A stretch of 64,000 bases of DNA from Persicaria tinctoria (GCA_037127255.1 JBANSL010000017.1:72168857-72232856), one strand, 5' to 3'. Positions 12,197-23,790 are shown, numbered from the stretch's first letter. The notes: generated by a model not told the origin, from the sequence alone. Program-made: numbers and translations.

Positions 12197-13240
12197 TTAT
12201 GATAGTAACCCATGGTTTGTTGGTTCGGCTAGAATTTTCCAAATAAGTTTTAGCTGAAGAGCGGTATTCTTATGAAGCTTATCTTCATAACGGGAAATAC
12301 CAAGGCCACAGTTATGTTTTGTCTTGTAGACCTCGAACCAACCAATCATAGGCTTGTGCTTTGGTCCTTTATTCCAAAGGAATTTTTTGCTGATCCTATC
12401 AAGTTCGGTATGGATGGATGTTGGAAGCATAAAGCATTGCATCAAATGTAACGGTTTAGTAGCGAGGTTTGATTTAATTAAAGTGTTTCTACCTTGCTAG
12501 GAGAGGGAGTTGACCTTCCATTTACTAAGTTGACCTTTTGTAGAGTCAAGAAGGTCGCTAAAGGTGTCTTTGGTTACTTTGCCGAATAAAATCGAACATC
12601 CCAGATATTTCCCAATATTCGAAGGGAAAGGGATTCCGATCGAGCTCATTATGTATCATATTCTTATTATGTGTCGTTGTGTTTGATGTTATTTGGAAGA
12701 GTAATTTTTGCCTATTAATCTCTTGGGTCTAGAGAGTACAATATTCATGTAGAATCTTATTAATTTTGGCCGCAAGCCTTTTTAGTAGTTGAGGCAAAAA
12801 TAACAATGTTGTTGGCGAATGAGAGAAAAGGAATCCTAACCCCATGACGAGTGATCGAAATACCTAGGTGGGATTGAGGTTGGTCGGATTCGGATAGAAG
12901 TCCTCGAGCAAGGAAAGATAAGGGAAACGGGGTGCCCCTGACGAAAGCCTCTCTTTGGGGTGAATAGTTCTGTTGGTTCGTTGTAAACTATAACCGAGTA
13001 AGATACTATAGTGAGGCATTCCCTGATCCAGATGATAAATCATGTCGAGAAGCCGAATATATCAAGGATTAAAAGGAGAGAATTAGAGAATCCTAGTCAA
13101 CAAGGTTAAAGGCTTTCTTTATGTCCAACTTTACTGTCATCCAGCCTTCTTTGCCCCTCAATTTTTAGAAAGAATGGAAAATCTTATTAGCTATTAGGAT
13201 GTTATCCTGGATAGCCCTTCCAGCCTTAAAGACACTTTGA
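12197..13240 (-). pseudogene. LINE A reverse transcriptase remnant
   Basis: On the minus strand, about 13240-13080 reads as the start of an RVT_1 domain (GRAIQDNILIANKI, then a stop, then VKLDIKKAF). At about 12820-12805 the active-site motif, normally Y/FADD, reads FANN. Both catalytic Asp are replaced by Asn, as expected from C-to-T decay on the opposite strand. The piece 12445-12197 is the RT thumb (KKFLWNKG, GWFEVYKTKHNCGLGI). The polymerase is certainly inactive. Confidence 0.75.
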
Positions 13241-14123
13241 AGCAGATGAATAAGATTCGGGATGATTTTTTTTAGTCTTGTAGATAATAGAGCACAAACT
13301 GATAGGTCTGTAGTGACTTGTAGTTGTTGGGTTGTTGCACTTTGGAATAAGTGCTATAAATGTATGGTTAATTTTTTTGAGACTTCTTCCACTAAGGAAG
13401 AAGCTTTTAACAACTTTTTGACAGATGGGTCAGCAATGTGCCAATATTTTTGAAAAAAAAAACAGCATGGAAACCATCGGGTTTAGGGAATTTATTGTTT
13501 GCAAGGCTAAAAACAAGCTTTTAACTTCGTTGTTGGTGATAGGTTTAGTTAGTTCATCATTGTCGGGTTATGATATTTCAAGCGTGATATTATAAAGAAG
13601 GGAGGTTAGAATTTGAGGTCTCTGAGAGAACTCTAACCATTTGATGAAGTCATTTTTTGTTTTATCTCTTATGTCTTGATCTGAAGTGAAGGTAGTCTCA
13701 GATTGTGTGCAAATGATACTTATTTTGTTTATGTTTCTTCTTCCAGTGATTATTCAATGGAAATACTTTGTGTTTGTGTCGGATGCCCTTAGGTGAGTAC
13801 GCTTTGCTCTTTGTCCCCAATATTGTTTTTGGAAGTTTAAAAGTCTAGTTGTCGTTTATGCTTTTCATCAAGGTTTTGGTCATAGATTTGGTATATTTTT
13901 TGTTACAACTCTTGGATCTCGCTTTCTACTAAAGAGATTTGTCGAAATATATTACCGAAGGTACGTTTACTCCATTCCTTGCTTTTCTTTTTAAGCTCGT
14001 GTAATCCTAGTAAGTTTAATGAGATGGGAGCCAGGTATACGTCAAGAATCCTTTACAATTTTTTCGTAATTTGACCAATTGGTCCAAGCTAGTTCAAATT
14101 TAAATGGTTGAAGCTTGGGACCT

Positions 14124-14378
14124 TTACTTACCATCACTAAATTCGATAGTTATTTGATAATGCCCCGAGGTGGAGAAGGGATGGTTTTTTGTTTCCGGGT
14201 TAGGGAAGGAGTTTAGGACATCGTTATGAACCAAAGCTCTATCGAGTTTTTCGAAAGTATTATCCTCTCCATGGTTTCTTTGTCTCCAAGTGAACTGATT
14301 GCCAAAAGTTGGTAGATCAAATAAGTTGTGATCAGATATGAATTCAGAGAGCCTTAAGAACCTAGAAGGCGTCGACAA
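14124..14378 (-). pseudogene. LINE A endonuclease fragment
   Basis: An 84-residue open piece with NLFDLPTFGNQFTW followed by KLDRALV, the pattern of the C-terminal half of the exo_endo_phos (APE-type) endonuclease in plant LINEs, up to SGHYQI where the family has SDHxPI. Asp is changed to Gly in that last motif (SGH), so even this piece carries a damaged catalytic residue. Confidence 0.75.
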
Positions 14379-14943
14379 AGCACCTCCAAGGTTGTCTTTG
14401 GGTTCTAGACTTCTAGTATATCGATTAGGTCGCCATTTATCAAGAACGAACCTGACAATGATCGCAGGATAAAAGACATAGAATCCCAGAATTGGTTCTT
14501 ATCACCCAGTTGTGGAAGGGCATATACAAAAAGAATAGTGATGTATATTTAATGGAGTTGTTTGTGTATTGCACCTAGATTAAACGATGGCGGGAGGATA
14601 TAATCTCGAAAGTTTTGTTATTTAGATGAGTTGATTTCCAAAGGAGGCAAAGACCGGCCTCCTGAAAGCCTTAAAGACGGGCAAAAACATATTTTTTTTT
14701 TATCAAAGCCTATACTTCTCCAACAAGCTTCTTTGGGTGGCTTGCGAATTTTTATCTTTGCTAATGCAAGAACCTGTATGTGTTCATCTCTACAAATGTC
14801 CTCGATTTGGGTCTAGATTTTTTTTACAAGACCCCTAACATTCCAATAGCTAACTTTCATTTGATCTTGTTTTGGGATTTTGGATTTGATTCGGTAAATG
14901 TCAGACAAATAAATCCAACATCAGAGAGTAAAACGGATGTTAC

Positions 14944-15240
14944 TGTTAGAATTAGAAGGGTAAAATGGTCATTCTTTATACTAGCTGTACAGACCCATGT
15001 CATTGTATAAGAGACAAACCGGTAGCCACAATTGTAATGTGATTGGATGAATGAGAAATTGAGGTTGATTCTCTGAAATTGCAGAGATGGTGGGTTTCTT
15101 CATGCTCCTCCACCACCACTAACATTTTGCTCTCCTTTCATCTTTCTTTCCGTTGAGAAATCAGAAGAACAAATCATCCAGATTTGATTCTTGTCAAATT
15201 CACAATCCATTTTCTTCATCCCAGAATTCAGATTATAACA
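14944..15240 (+). repeat. Copia 5' LTR
   Basis: 297 bases beginning TGTTAG and ending AACA. It is followed directly by the primer-binding site and matches the 3' LTR with about 12 substitutions and one indel. Confidence 0.95.
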
Positions 15241-15252
15241 TGGTATCAGAGC
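15241..15252 (+). other. Primer-binding site for initiator tRNA-Met
   Basis: TGGTATCAGAGC immediately after the 5' LTR is the standard minus-strand primer site of plant LTR retrotransposons. Confidence 0.9.
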
Positions 15253-15277
15253 TTTCGATCCGATCAGCTTCGTTTCA

Positions 15278-15780
15278 ATGGCAACCAACACAGAAACAGA
15301 TAGCGAGCTCTACCTTCACCACTCAGACCATCCCAACTATGTTCTCTCGACGAGCTTGCTCAATGAGCGTAACTATAGCCACGTGAAACGCTCAGTTGAG
15401 GTCTCGTTGATGGCGAAGAACAAGTTGGGTTTCATCAATGGCACCTGCTCGAAGCCAACCACATGTGTTGAAGCCGCTGTTAAATGGGACCGATGCAATT
15501 CTATGGTGATCTCTTGGTTACTCCATTCAGTTGAAAAAGAAATTGTTGAATCTATACTTTACTGTCAAACTGCAAATCAGATTTGGAAGGAATTGGGAAA
15601 TAGGTTTGGTAAACCGAATAGAACAAGGCTTTATCAAGCCCAAAGGGAACTTGTTTCTTTGAGTCATGGCAATACATCTGTTTCCATTTATTTTACAAAA
15701 ATGAAGAAACTGCGGGATGAATATATGTTGCTTGTTGAGGATGTGGTCTGCACTTGTGGGTCTCAGACAGTTTTGCGCAA
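15278..15780 (+). pseudogene. Copia gag, N-terminal part
   Basis: From ATG 15278 about 167 residues of a Copia Gag are open. They include the N-terminal HHSDHPNYVLSTSLLNERNY segment (pfam retrotran_gag_3/DUF4219-like), the UBN2 gag core (IWKELGNRFGK, LYQAQRELVSL) and end near CTCG, where the nested insertion begins. In the family this region continues into a conserved Gag segment and a zinc knuckle. Both are found downstream of the insertion. Confidence 0.85.
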
Positions 15781-17468
15781 TGACGGAGGGAAAACATGTC
15801 GTTGATCCGTCAAAGAAAACTCAAACCTATAACTAGTATAGCAATAAGTAAGAGGTCGATCCACATGGAAAGTTATTATCCAAGTATGATTTAGATGTCA
15901 ATTAAAGTAACCAAATGAGGGGGTTTTAAGTGTGAAAGTTCCGCCTTTTATCAAAGTAGATTGAAGAAAGCGAAAGTAAATGATTTTGGTTTAGACAATT
16001 ATGAGAAGCAATTCTACCTACAATATTCCACTTTATTTGGTTGAAGCGATCATTGTAACTTCTTCTCGTCCTATTAAGTTTCCTATGAATGCCCTTGTCT
16101 CGACCTAATATAGTTACTAGTCCAATCAGTCCTAGAAACCCTTATCAATCGAACAGTCCCTAAAGAAGGATTTAACCCAATTGATAGCTTTAAGTCTAGA
16201 GATTAGCCAAGGTATTTGCAGTCTCTAAAGAGGGATTTAACAACACATCCAACTTCCTACTTATCCAATTAGTTCAATCAGCCCTAAAGGGACAAGTTTG
16301 CTACTTAGGTTAAGGTTCACAATTAGGAATCTACAAAACCTTAGCAATTGAATTGATCTAACGAGTTGATCAGGCAAGATAGAACAAATCAATAAACAAT
16401 CAAGCACGAAGAAGTTGAAGCATTCAAATATAGGAAACAAGGAACGAGAATTAGAAACTCACAATCAATCCAAATAAAGCTTCAAATTGTAGGCAGAACA
16501 GATGGGTTTAGTTCCTAATGGAAGACATTGCTCAAATCTCTAAATTGTTTGATGAACGTAGAATAGAATAGAAGTAGTGTAAATAAAACAATAATCGACC
16601 TTATAAAAGAGTCTAGTCGGCCATAAAACCAACCAACATAAAACTAGGTTTTTTTTTTTAAAATGGCGTCGCGCTGGCGACCCATGCTGCGGCCGCGGCA
16701 TCAGCTTGATCTTCATTCCCGCGACATCCATCCTGGCTGCGGCCGCGGCATGCCTCGTTGCCGTGTCTTCTTGTCTATGCCGAGAGTAGCTCCAAGTTTC
16801 TTTGCTTCTTTTCCTTCCTTGATTCTCTCCAATGTCTTTTGTACTCCTCTTCAAGATATTGCATCTCCCAAATGTGTTCCGATTCAATCTGCAAGATAAC
16901 CACAAATTTGCGCAGAATCCGAACTCTTCCAGAATAATCACAGGATGCAAATTAACTACAAAGTATGAACGAAATGCAACCTAACTAAACTAGAAATGCC
17001 TATCTAAGATATGCATTATCAAATTCCCTCACACTTAACCTTTGCTTGCCCTCAAGCAATGATAGAAAGAACATGAATCAATGCATCCCACATAAATCCC
17101 TTCAAGTTTCAACCTCATCAAAAGCAACATCATAGCAGGTGAAAACATAAAGCAAACAAACAAACGTCATAGCATGTATTCCAATGATCAAAGCTTAGAA
17201 GTAGACATCATCCAACCTCACCGGAAATATGTGTTTCACTCATGTGTTTAGGCATTAAGGTACAACTCTCAACTCAAACCAACATGCACTAAACTCATAG
17301 ACATTGACCACCATATCACCAAATATCTACCGAAATGTCATTACTTGCGGGACACAATAAAGACAACTAAAATGTGACAAGTTTTTTTCTCTCTTTTCTT
17401 TTGTTTTCTTTTCTTCTTCTTTTTTTCTTTCTATCTATTTTCTTGTCTTGGTGCTTTCCTTACGCGAG
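15781..17468. mobile_element. Nested insertion within Copia gag, class unresolved
   Basis: About 1.69 kb with no similarity to Gag separates two halves of the gag gene. GCGCAA occurs on both sides (15775-15780 and 17469-17474) and may be a 6-base target duplication. The insert starts TGACGG and ends CGCGAG, without clear terminal inverted repeats. It holds a GC-rich core near 16663-16760 with two copies of TGCGGCCGCGGCAT, a CT-rich tract (17387-17455) and a polar segment near 17025-17055 (CACACTTAACC, CCCTCAAGCAA). ORFs here (for example 16663-16899 or the opposite strand) match nothing I know. A non-autonomous LTR-type derivative is possible. Confidence 0.5.
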
Positions 17469-17474
17469 GCGCAA

Positions 17475-17917
17475 ACATGGGTGTTCATGATGTCCCCAGC
17501 ACCAGATTTTGATTTGGTTTATCAAATGATCCTCCAAGAGGAGCAACAAAGAGGCATTGGTAATGTGGTGAAGAGAGATTATGAAAATATGGCTTTTGCT
17601 GTTCAGAAAAATCCTTCAGGAAATCTTCAAAAAGTTGGCCAACAGAGGACCATTGCAAGATTGGAGGACACTCCATGGACAACTGCTGGAAGCTCCATGG
17701 GTATCCTTCTGGAGGAACGTCCAATACAACCTCTTCTAACTTTTGTGACCATTGCAAGGTGAAGGGACATGTCATGAAAAAATGCTGGAAGATCCATACC
17801 TTTCCCACTAACAAGGGCAATAGCAAATTTTTCTATACCCATTGCAAGACTGGTGGTCATTCAATTGAGATGTGTTGGAAGCTTCATGGCTACCCTCCAG
17901 GCAAAGCACCCCAATAG
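17475..17917 (+). pseudogene. Copia gag, C-terminal part with zinc knuckle
   Basis: Gag resumes with SPAPDFDLVYQMILQEEQQR (17490 onward) and, after a frameshift near 17660, a CCHC knuckle CDHCKVKGHVMKKC and a second partial one (HCKTGGHSIEMC, first Cys replaced by His-preceding Tyr-Thr). A stop at 17917 separates it from protease. Together with the nested insertion this leaves no intact Gag. Confidence 0.8.
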
Positions 17918-18003
17918 AAAACGTCTCCATCTCATAAGCACCAGCAGACAGCTCTTTCATGGCTCCCATTACACAACATCAGTATGAATAACTCATCACT
18001 CTG

Positions 18004-19335
18004 TTGAACAAGCAATTTGGTTCTGAAGGGGTCTCTTATGCTGCATTCATGGCTGGTAAGAGCTTCTCTCTTTTTTCTTCATTTAGTGATTCATCTTGGA
18101 TTCTTGATAGTGGAGCTACTAACCATATTACACCACACTTGAATTACTTCCATACATATAAACATGTCCATAATCCTATTACCATCACCCTGCCCAACAA
18201 CAAAAATGCTTGTATCTTACATGTTGGTTCTATTATCCTTTCACCACAAATCACCCTACATAATGTCCTTCATATTCCAGATTTTCATTATAACCTTCTT
18301 TCAATTCACAAACTTACTACAGATTTGTCTTCTAACATCATTTTCACACCTAACCTTTGTATGATCCAGGCCCCTTCAATGACCACGTCATTAGTGATTG
18401 GTCATGAAGCAAATGGACTCTATGTGATTGACAATCCTGCATCCATCCCATCAGCTTTTAAGCACTCCACATCTACTGCCTTTTCATTTTCTGAACCACC
18501 CTTTTGTAATAATGCTAGAACTAGTCTTAGTGAACTTTGGCATTGTCGTATGGGACACCTATCTTTTGATCAGTTGCAATACATTGGTAACATTAGAGTA
18601 CATTCCAAGTCAAATTTTATTTGTCAAGTTTGCCCCAAAGCTAAACAGCATCGAAAATCCTTTGCACATTCTACCAGTTCTACTACTAATCCCTTTGATT
18701 TGATTCACATGGATACTTGGGGACCTTACAAACAACATACTCATGATGGCTTTAAATATTTTCTCACTTTAGTAGATGATCATAGCAAAGCAACCTGGAC
18801 ATTCTTCATGACACTCAAAAGTGATGCACTCACCATTCTCAAATCATTTGTGACCATGGTTTCTACACAGTTCCATTCAAACATCAAGTGCATAAGATCT
18901 GACAATGCGCCAGAATTTTGTGATACAAACAGTGTGAATTTTTACACCTCTCATGGTATTGTCCACCAAACTTCATGCCCTTACACTCCACAGCAAAATG
19001 GAGTTGTAGAAAGAAAACACAAACATCTCCTTGAGGTTGCTAGAGCCCTGCTCTTTCAATCTAAAATTCACGTGACTTATTGGGGAGAGTGCATCCTCAC
19101 AGCAACCTACTTGATCAACCGTAGCCCATTACCTTCCCTTCACAACAAATCTCCATATCAGCTCATCTACAATAAAGCCCCTGATTACAATCTCATCAAA
19201 GTATTTGGTTGCTTGTGCTTTGCTAACGCATCCACTGGGAATCGTGACAAATTTCAACCAAGAGCCATCAAATGTTTTTTTGGGTTATCCTTTTGGCAAA
19301 AAGGGGTTCAAACTCCTCAACCTTCAAACACATGA
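18004..19335 (+). pseudogene. Copia protease and integrase
   Basis: 443 open residues. Aspartic protease active site is WILDSGATNHIT. The GAG-preintegrase zinc motif is H-C-x2-MGHLS ... C-x2-C (LWHCRMGHLSF, FICQVCPKAK). The rve integrase core has its catalytic Asp in HMDTWGP, the second Asp in RSDNAPEF and the Glu in PYTPQQNGVVERK (DD35E). The frame breaks at a run of T residues near 19273-19280: the +1 frame carries the continuation (FLGYPFGKKGFK) to 19717. Confidence 0.85.
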
Positions 19336-19792
19336 AATTTTCATTTCAAGGGATGTCACCTTTCATGAATTCCACTTCCCATTTCACACTCAACCACCAT
19401 CACAACCAGACATCCCCTTACCATGTTCTTCAACTGATTTTCCACCCTACATTTTCACTCCCACAACCACTGAAATCCAACTTGCAACTGATCAAACACC
19501 ACCTATCCCAGCACCTCCATTCAATGTTCCACTAAGAAGAACTAGCAGAACACATACCATGCCATCCCACCTCAATGACTATGTCTGTTCATACAGTCCT
19601 GCAGAGCCAATCACTAGTGGTCTTATCACTACCTCTCAATCGCCTAACTCATATCATGCCCTTCTAGCCAAAACCATCTCCTATTCAGAACCAACATCTT
19701 TCACCCAAGCTTCCTAAAATCCAAAATGGATCACTGCAATGAACAAAGAGATTGAACCATTACAAGCTAACAACACATGATGCTTAGTTCCT
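19205..19792 (+). pseudogene. Copia integrase-RT linker, with stops
   Basis: After the frameshift the integrase C terminus (GYPFGKKGFKLLNLQTHEIF, SRDVTFHE) continues through a Pro-rich linker to TSFTQAS, then meets TAA at 19716 where the family has Gln (CAA), and TGA near 19779 where the family has Trp (TGG). Both are C-to-T or G-to-A type changes. Confidence 0.75.
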
Positions 19793-20593
19793 TTGCCTGT
19801 AGGAAAGAGACCAATAGGTTGCAAATGGATTTACAAAGTCAAACTTCGAGAAGATGGCTCCTTAGAGAGATATAAAGCCATATTAGTGGCAAAAGGGTTC
19901 ACTCAGCAGGCTAGTATTGACTACCATGACACCTTCTCACCAGTGGTCAAAATGTCAACAATCAGAATTTTGATTGCCATTGCTTCATCTAAATCATGGC
20001 CTCTCCACCAGTTAGACGTGAACAATGCATTCCTTCATGGTGATCTACATGAAGAAGTTTACATGACAGTTCCTGAAGGCATACCAAACCCTCACAATCA
20101 TGTATGTCTCATCAGAAAATCCATCTGTGGCCTAAAGCAAGCCTATAGACAATGGTTTCACAAGTTTACCATTACACTTCTTCGGCTTGGATTTGCCCAA
20201 TCTAAGAGTGATTACTCTCTCTTCATCCATAAATCGTCATCTGCAATCACTCTTGTAGCAATCTATGTAGATGATCTGTTGATAACAAGCTCATCTCCCA
20301 CAACAATTGACCAGGTTAAATCCATTCTTGACACTCAGTTCAGCATCAAAGACCTTGGCCTCCTTCACTATTTCTTGGGCATAGAAATTACCCACTTACC
20401 ACAGGGCATTGCCCTCGCCCAATCCAAATTCACTTCTGAGCTTTTAACTGATGCAAACTTCCCTCCTTCTACACATGTGTGCACTCCCCTACCCTTAAAC
20501 ACTAAACTCAACAACACCGATGGAGACTTGTTACCCAATGCCACTTTGTACAGGCAAATAGTGGGAAAATTAAATTATCTCACCCACACTTGA
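19793..20593 (+). pseudogene. Copia reverse transcriptase
   Basis: 266 open residues of RVT_2: GCKWIYKVK, ARVKGFTQ-like VAKGFTQ, FSPVVK, LDVNNAFLHGDL, the catalytic YVDD in AIYVDDLLI, FSIKDLG and YFLGIEI. All catalytic Asp are visible. It ends at a TGA (20591) in THT-PD where a CGA Arg is usual. Confidence 0.88.
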
Positions 20594-20632
20594 CCTGATA
20601 TATGATTTGCTATCCAAACACTAAGCCAATTC

Positions 20633-21209
20633 ATGCAGCAACCTCGCACACCATATCTCATTGCTCTACACCACACTCTTAGATATCTATCGGGCACCAT
20701 TGGTCAAGGCATTGTCCTTCATGGTTTTGAAAAACCTGCCCTCACGGCATACTCTGACTCAGATTGGGCTGCTTGCCCCATGTCCAGACGATCAGTGAGT
20801 GGATTTTTCATTCTTCTAGGATCCTCCCCCAATTTCCTGGAAGTAACATTCCACTGTATCTCACAACTCCTCAGAAGCTGAGTACCGAGCTATGGCACAA
20901 GCCACTGCATAACTGACTTGGTTAATCAGATTGCTCGAAGAACTCAATGTTGAACCAATCCTCCCTGTTAGTCTACATTGTGACAACCGATCAGCCTTAC
21001 AAATAGCTCAAAACCCTGTCTTCCACGAAAGAACAAAGCATGTCGAGATAGATTTCCATTTCACCTGAGAAAAAGTCATGGAAGGCTTCATTGAATTGTG
21101 TTTCACACCTTCATCAGAGCAACTAGCAGATGTCTTGACTAAAGTCCTGTCCTCTACTCAACAAAATTTTCTGTTATCCAAGCTGGGCATGTCACCTTGC
21201 CCAGCTTGA
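20633..21209 (+). pseudogene. Copia RNase H
   Basis: RNase H reads RTPYLIALHHTLRYLSGT and YSDSDWAACPMSRRSVSG, with a frameshift at about 20842-20850. It continues in another frame with SSEAEYRAMA, LHCDNRSALQIAQNP, ERTKHVEIDFHF and the C-terminal QLADVLTK. Stops interrupt it near 20910 and 21066. It ends just before the polypurine tract. Confidence 0.82.
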
Positions 21210-21216
21210 GGGGGGG

Positions 21217-21512
21217 TGTTAGAATTAGAAGGGTAAAATGGTCATTCTCTATGCTAGCTGTACAGACCCATGTCATTGTATAAGAGACAAACTGGTAGCC
21301 ACAATTGTAATGTGATTGGATGAATGAGAAATTGAGGTTGATTCTCTGAAATTGCAGAGATGGTGGGTTTCTTCATGCTCCTCCACCACTACTGGCATTT
21401 TGCTCTCATTTCATCTTTCTTTCCGTTGAGGAATCAGAAGAACAAATCATCCTGATTTGTTCTTGTCAAATTCACAATCCATTTTCTTCATCCCATACTT
21501 CAGTTTATAACA
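21217..21512 (+). repeat. Copia 3' LTR
   Basis: 296 bases, TGTTAG to AACA, preceded by a run of G (polypurine tract 21204-21216) and followed by the GTTAC target duplication. Confidence 0.95.
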
Positions 21513-21526
21513 GTTACTAAGGTATT

Positions 21527-22672
21527 TTTTATTTATTTTTTTGATACAAGGCGAGAATTTGGGGATGGCTAACCGCGGTTAAACCATCGCCCAATAGCTT
21601 CCATCCGGACGAGGTCGTCGATCGCAGCAGGAACTCGCTCCGCAATGAAGGAGGACTCGAAACCAAGATGAGCCAATCTGTCGGCGACCTGATTCCCCTC
21701 TCGGAATGTGTGGTCGTAGCTGACGGAATCAAAGGACCGACTGATACTGAGGATATCCACGATCACCATCTCCAGCTCCCACGGACAGCTCCAAAGGCCC
21801 TTTAGGACATTGATCACTAAAAGACAATTACCCTCCACCTCAATGCGAGTGTAACCGGTTCTCGCCGCCACTTGGAGACCAAAAAGAAGGCCAAGGCATT
21901 CTGCCTGTACAGCAGAAACCCCACCAAGACTCCGAGCACCACAAGATATCACAGTCCCCTGATCATCTCTGATAACGAAGCCTGTAGCAGCTAACCCATC
22001 ATAACTCCGGACACCGTCGAAATTGAGTTTGATAGCACCAACAACTGGTCGTTTCCATTTTACAATTTTCGGTGTTGTTCTTGTTCGAGGTTGGTTGGAC
22101 TCCTTTCTCACAGTGGTCACTTCTTCCTCAGTCTCTTGTTCCTTCGCTTTTTTCCAACTTGTCCTATATTGTTTAATGTGCTTTATCCATTCATCCATAT
22201 TTCTGATGTCGTTGTTATCGAAAAGAATTTTATTTCTCATGGTCCAAATACCCCAAAGGGCAAAAGTTAGGGTCGATTTCTGGTTTGACGAAAGGTTTTC
22301 AAAGATGTTTGTGATGATGTGCTTGTAAGGTTTATCCGTTTTAGCAGTGTTTCTGATCGTTTGTTCAACCCTCCTATCCAAACTCCCAATAAACGATAGC
22401 GAGAGTCGACATTCGGTAAATAAGTGGGTTGCATCTTCTCCATTAAAATTGCAAAATGGGCATTCTAGGGGGACATGAACCCCTTTACTTTGTAGTCTTA
22501 CTTTTGTTGGGGTTCCGTTGAGGAGATTTTTCCAGAGAAAATTTTTAATCTTAGGCGGACAATCTATTTTTCAGATCCAGTCTAATGGGTCTTCATTAGT
22601 TCTTTTGTTTCTGGTGATGTGCTCGACCGCACTGGCGGTTGAAAACCAGTCATTTTTGCTATGCATTTTTGC
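21527..22672 (-). mobile_element. 5'-truncated LINE with target duplication, LINE B
   Basis: A minus-strand LINE tail ends in an A/T-rich poly(A) (21527-21541 on the plus strand). A 10-base duplication, CTAAGGTATT on the plus strand, flanks it at 21517-21526 and 22673-22682. Only the zinc-knuckle linker and RNase H remain, as usual for 5'-truncated LINE copies. The left duplication shares its first base with the Copia duplication GTTAC, so the two insertions are side by side. Confidence 0.88.
21569..22672 (-). pseudogene. LINE B zf-RVT and RNase H domain
   Basis: On the minus strand the fragment opens into the zf-RVT motif (PPKIKNFLWK, CPFCNFNGEDATHLFTEC) with one stop (TGA where Trp is usual, near 22575), then about 270 open residues. 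The RVT_3 RNase H includes KLNFDG, GFVIRDDQG, AECLGLLFGL, VEGNCLLVINVLKG and REGNQVADRLAHLG. The usual first Asp (D-G) is kept. The reading frame is unusually well preserved compared with LINE A, suggesting a younger copy. Confidence 0.85.
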
Positions 22673-22689
22673 CTAAGGTATTATATAAA

Positions 22690-23505
22690 TTGCAAAACGG
22701 CTCACAATATATTATTAAAACATATTCGAAGGAACTAATTAGTATTACGAGCTAATGTTTCTACCAAATTTATTCAAGGTGTGTTGCACACGTACATCTA
22801 AACTTGTTTTTATAAAAATCGTTCGCATAAATTAATGTACAAGTGCTTTTAAACGGGATAAAATTTAAAACTATCATGTAATGCATGGATAGTTAAACTA
22901 GTATATACGATAGAATTAAATAGAACATAAACTCTTATTGTAAATAAATGAATATTCATAATTATAGAGCAAACTTAATAATCTTTATGCCGATCGAGTC
23001 TAAAACCTGACCGAATTATAAGAGATTTAACATAATATGGTTTAACTATTTTTTTTATAATGATTTGACTGTTCTCGATCTTTTTGGCTTCTCGACTCAA
23101 TGAGCTATTTCAGTGCATCGAATTCCTTTATGTTTTAAATAAAGGAGGTTTGGGTTTTGGTGGGCTATCTTTGTAGCTTTGGATTCGAGATACTTTGATT
23201 ATTTAAGTTGATGAGAAGGGTTCATCGTAATGTTTTTATAAATATATCACCAAGTTAAGGGTTATTTATTAAAAATGTATTAATGTTTCAAACAAAATTA
23301 AATAAACATATCTTATACATTTTACAAGTTCAATTACCAATGATGTACTACTTTTAATGCAATTTCTTACTTAACCCAAATGATCTACATCACACACGAA
23401 ACCAGAAAATAAAATTTAGGTGAGATGGATAGACTAATCCATTAAAAAAAACAAATTCATTGAAATATGAATTAGTTGAGACTTGAGAGTATAGTATTTG
23501 GAAAA
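22690..23505. repeat. Q and R blocks of the array, unit 2
   Basis: No gene. Sequence from about 22780 on parallels 10310-10860 (TACATCTAAACTT, ATGCATGGATAGT, TAATAATCTTTATG, GAGTCTAA, ATAATATGGTTTAAC, TGTTCTCGATCTTTTTGGC). Block R (AATGCAATTTCTTACTTAAC) is at about 23356. This is a diverged direct repeat of unit 1. Confidence 0.7.
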
Positions 23506-23790
23506 CCCACATAAATTTTCTTTAGTTATTATGTAAAGAAAGTAAAATATTATTTAATAAAAATAATTTCACCTATTATTTTAAAACAAAATAGATAGTG
23601 AAGAGAGGCATTGGGTAGCATTAATACCAACTTTCATCAAAATGTAAGTAAGTAATATATCATATAACTTACTTTTATTTAAAAAAATTGCACCATTTAG
23701 AAGTTGGTTGGCAAGTACCAACAAAAACACAAATTTAAGTACTATCATTATTTATGTGGGTTAAGTATCAGATTTTGGGCTTGGCCCAAT
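23506..23790. repeat. P block of the array, unit 2
   Basis: CATAAATTTTCTTTAGTTA, GTAAAGAAAGTAAAATA, TAGTGAAGAGAGGCATTGGG, TAGCATTAATACCAACTTTC and TTTAGAAGTTGGTTGGCA appear in the same order as upstream of the membrane-protein gene at 28896. It is therefore a copy of that gene's 5' flank, now without the gene. Confidence 0.75.

Larger units (their letters stand above)
10861..14938 (-). mobile_element. Decayed LINE (L1-type with RNase H), LINE A
   Basis: A non-LTR retrotransposon read on the minus strand. An 8-A tail on that strand (poly-T at about 10866-10873) marks the 3' end. Pieces appear in the expected order: endonuclease (14378-14124), reverse transcriptase (about 13240-12200), zinc-knuckle linker (12139 to about 11620) and RNase H (about 11400-10911). 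Stops and frameshifts lie between all pieces, so no product is expected. The 5' end is not fixed: the Copia element begins at 14944 and may sit in or beside it. Confidence 0.8.
14944..21512 (+). mobile_element. Ty1/Copia LTR retrotransposon, complete but inactive
   Basis: Both LTRs are present (14944-15240 and 21217-21512, TGTTAG...AACA). GTTAC target duplications lie directly outside (14939-14943 and 21513-21517). The primer-binding site TGGTATCAGAGC (initiator tRNA-Met) is at 15241 and a G-rich polypurine tract ends at 21216. Internal order is gag, protease, integrase, reverse transcriptase, RNase H, which is the Copia order. Gag is split by a nested insertion (about 15781-17468) and pol has several stops and frameshifts. 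By hand count the LTRs differ at about 12 of 296 positions plus one indel, roughly 4 percent, so insertion is fairly recent on a plant time scale. Confidence 0.95.
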
